Source of the DNA: Halorientalis sp. IM1011
GTDB taxonomy: Archaea > Halobacteriota > Halobacteria > Halobacteriales > Haloarculaceae
Reading direction: 5' to 3'
Length of the DNA: 64,000 bases
Assembly (NCBI RefSeq): GCF_001989615.1
Contig: NZ_CP019067.1
Location: 1,984,001-2,048,000 of the forward strand
The position numbers and the translations under genes are program-made. This document shows, one piece after another, positions 62,813 to 64,000 of this stretch. Below the pieces are notes generated by a model that was given only the letters and a program-made list of their open reading frames with translations, was not told the DNA's origin and did not search any database. Numbering within the stretch: position 1 is the first letter of the stretch; the number at the start of each line of letters is the position of its first letter.

Positions 62813-64000
62813 TCAGAGAGTCACCACGTCGAGGATGTGGACGATGTTGCCGTCTCCGAGGACGGCAGTTCCCGAGAGGCCGGGCGTCCCGCTGAGGATG
62901 CCCTCCAGGGGTTTGACGACGACTTCCTCCTGCTGGGTGACGGCGTCACACTTCAGTGCGACCTGCCGTTCGGACTCCCGGATGCGGACGAGCATGCCGT
63001 CGCCGTTTTCCTTCGCGTCGGGCACGTCGAACGCCTCGGCGATGTCGACGATCGGGTAGATGTCGCCGTCGTGTTCGACGACTTCCTCGCCGTTGATCAC
63101 CTTCGTCCCGTTCTTCTGGCTGATCTCGTCGATGTTCTTGATCGGGACGCCGTACTGCTCGTCGCCGACCTGCACGAACAGGACCTTGACGATGGCCATC
63201 GTCACGGGCAGGCGAAGCGAGACGGTCGTCCCCTCGCCGGGCTCGGAGTCGACCGAGACCGACCCGTCCAGTTGCGTGACGGTGTCGTGGACCACGTCCA
63301 TCCCGACGCCGCGCCCACTGGTGTCGGTGACCTCCTCCTTCGTCGAGAGGCCGGGGTGGAAAGCCAGGTCGTAGATCTCGCCGTCCTCCATCCGATCGAG
63401 TTCCTCCTCGCTCCGGACGCCGTGTTCCAGCGCCTGCTGGCGGATGTCCTCGACGGCAAGCCCCGCGCCGTCGTCCTCGACCTCGATGATGACGTGATCC
63501 CGTTCACGGGTTGCCCGCAACTCGACGGTCCCCTCGCGGGGTTTGCCCGTCCGTTCGCGTTCCTCGGGGGGTTCGATCCCGTGGTCGACGGAGTTCCGCA
63601 GGATGTGCATCAGGGGGTCCGAGATTTCGGTGAGGATCGTCCGGTCGAGTTCGATGTCCTCGCCCTCGATCTCGAAGTTCACCTCCTTGTCGAGTTCTCG
63701 CGCCAGGTCCCGGACGAGTCGCGGGAACTTGCCCACGACCTTCTTCAGCGGGATCAGGCGCATGTCCATGACGGTGTTCTGGAGGTTGGCGCTGATCTTG
63801 TCCAGTTCGTTGAGGTTCTCGCTGGCGGCGTCCGTGTCGCCGTCGTCGACGGCCCGGCGGAGCTTGATCCGGCTGGTCACGAGCTGTTCGACCTGCCCGT
63901 GGAGTTCGTCCAGTCGGTCCACGTCCACCCGGACGGACTTGATCTCGTCGACGGAGGAGTCCGTCGAGGCCGCCGTGGCACCGCCGTCGTCGCCGTCGTC
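62813..64000 (-). CDS. cheA: Chemotaxis histidine kinase CheA, C-terminal part (runs off right edge)
   Basis: The visible ~395 residues begin in an acidic linker and include the dimerisation helices (DVDRLDELHGQVEQLVTSRIKLRR). The ATP-binding domain has LMHILRNSVDHGIE (N box), VEDDGAGL (G1) and GRGVGMDVVHDTV (G2). The CheW-like coupling domain closes the protein (VQVGDEQYGVPIKNIDEI to VLGDGNIVHILDVVTL). The P1 His-phosphotransfer and CheY-binding domains lie outside the window. It is followed within 1 base by cheR. Confidence 0.96.
   Translation of the reverse strand, partial: DDGDDGGATAASTDSSVDEIKSVRVDVDRLDELHGQVEQLVTSRIKLRRAVDDGDTDAASENLNELDKISANLQNTVMDMRLIPLKKVVGKFPRLVRDLARELDKEVNFEIEGEDIELDRTILTEISDPLMHILRNSVDHGIEPPEERERTGKPREGTVELRATRERDHVIIEVEDDGAGLAVEDIRQQALEHGVRSEEELDRMEDGEIYDLAFHPGLSTKEEVTDTSGRGVGMDVVHDTVTQLDGSVSVDSEPGEGTTVSLRLPVTMAIVKVLFVQVGDEQYGVPIKNIDEISQKNGTKVINGEEVVEHDGDIYPIVDIAEAFDVPDAKENGDGMLVRIRESERQVALKCDAVTQQEEVVVKPLEGILSGTPGLSGTAVLGDGNIVHILDVVTL

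Overview
The window is a piece of a haloarchaeal chromosome. The evidence is high GC, strongly acidic proteins, Tat-type lipoprotein signals, leaderless promoters with a TATA-like box 25-30 nt ahead of the start codon, an archaeal 16S-tRNA-Ala-23S-5S operon, ribosomal protein S6e, MC1 chromatin protein, CheF taxis adaptors and an archaeal tRNA splicing endonuclease. The family is probably Haloarculaceae-like, but the genus cannot be fixed from sequence alone.

Left part (1-27.5 kb). A cut-off IS1341-type tnpB with a hairpin-rich right end is followed by a Tat lipoprotein. The 2-oxoacid dehydrogenase complex lies on the minus strand as E1alpha-E1beta-E2, with E3 (lpdA) two genes further on and lipoyl synthase (lipA) nearby. 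Two paralogous membrane proteins flank a VapBC pair. Next come a Ski2-like helicase, a NucS-N/zinc-ribbon protein, endA-trpS, pheST, a 7TM-PAS histidine kinase, pyrD, a small AbrB-like protein and MC1.

Middle (27.5-35 kb). The rRNA operon has four tandem promoter boxes, three of them sharing a CTTAAGT core and two of these enclosed by covarying dyads. It also has long processing stems around 16S and 23S, a spacer promoter box and a terminator. An acyl-CoA dehydrogenase gene and tRNA-Cys follow. The 3' end of tRNA-Cys is repeated three times in a row.

Right part (35-64 kb). There is a membrane-anchored subtilase, a wHTH membrane regulator, a DUF7827-like surface protein and a Tat/secreted cluster. 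That cluster holds a DUF6789-like membrane protein, two P19/DUF7350-like lipoproteins, a DUF7282-like protein and a Dyp-peroxidase-like protein, and looks like a metal (iron) acquisition system. A second tRNA (Lys, with a 38-nt intron) also carries decayed tandem copies of its 3' end. After that come small conserved genes, a sirohaem reductase, redox genes, a beta-CASP nuclease, a UbiB-like kinase, S6e, and a chemotaxis block (CheF x2, HEAT protein, CheR, CheA) that runs off the right edge.

The least explained signal is structural. Short perfect palindromes, often with TTCG-like loops, occur in the tnpB right end, inside coding genes (pdhC, lipA, the histidine kinase tail), in a hairpin array upstream of the ubiB-like gene, and between the repeated tRNA 3' ends. 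At both tRNA loci the repeats are bounded by T-arm-like inverted motifs.
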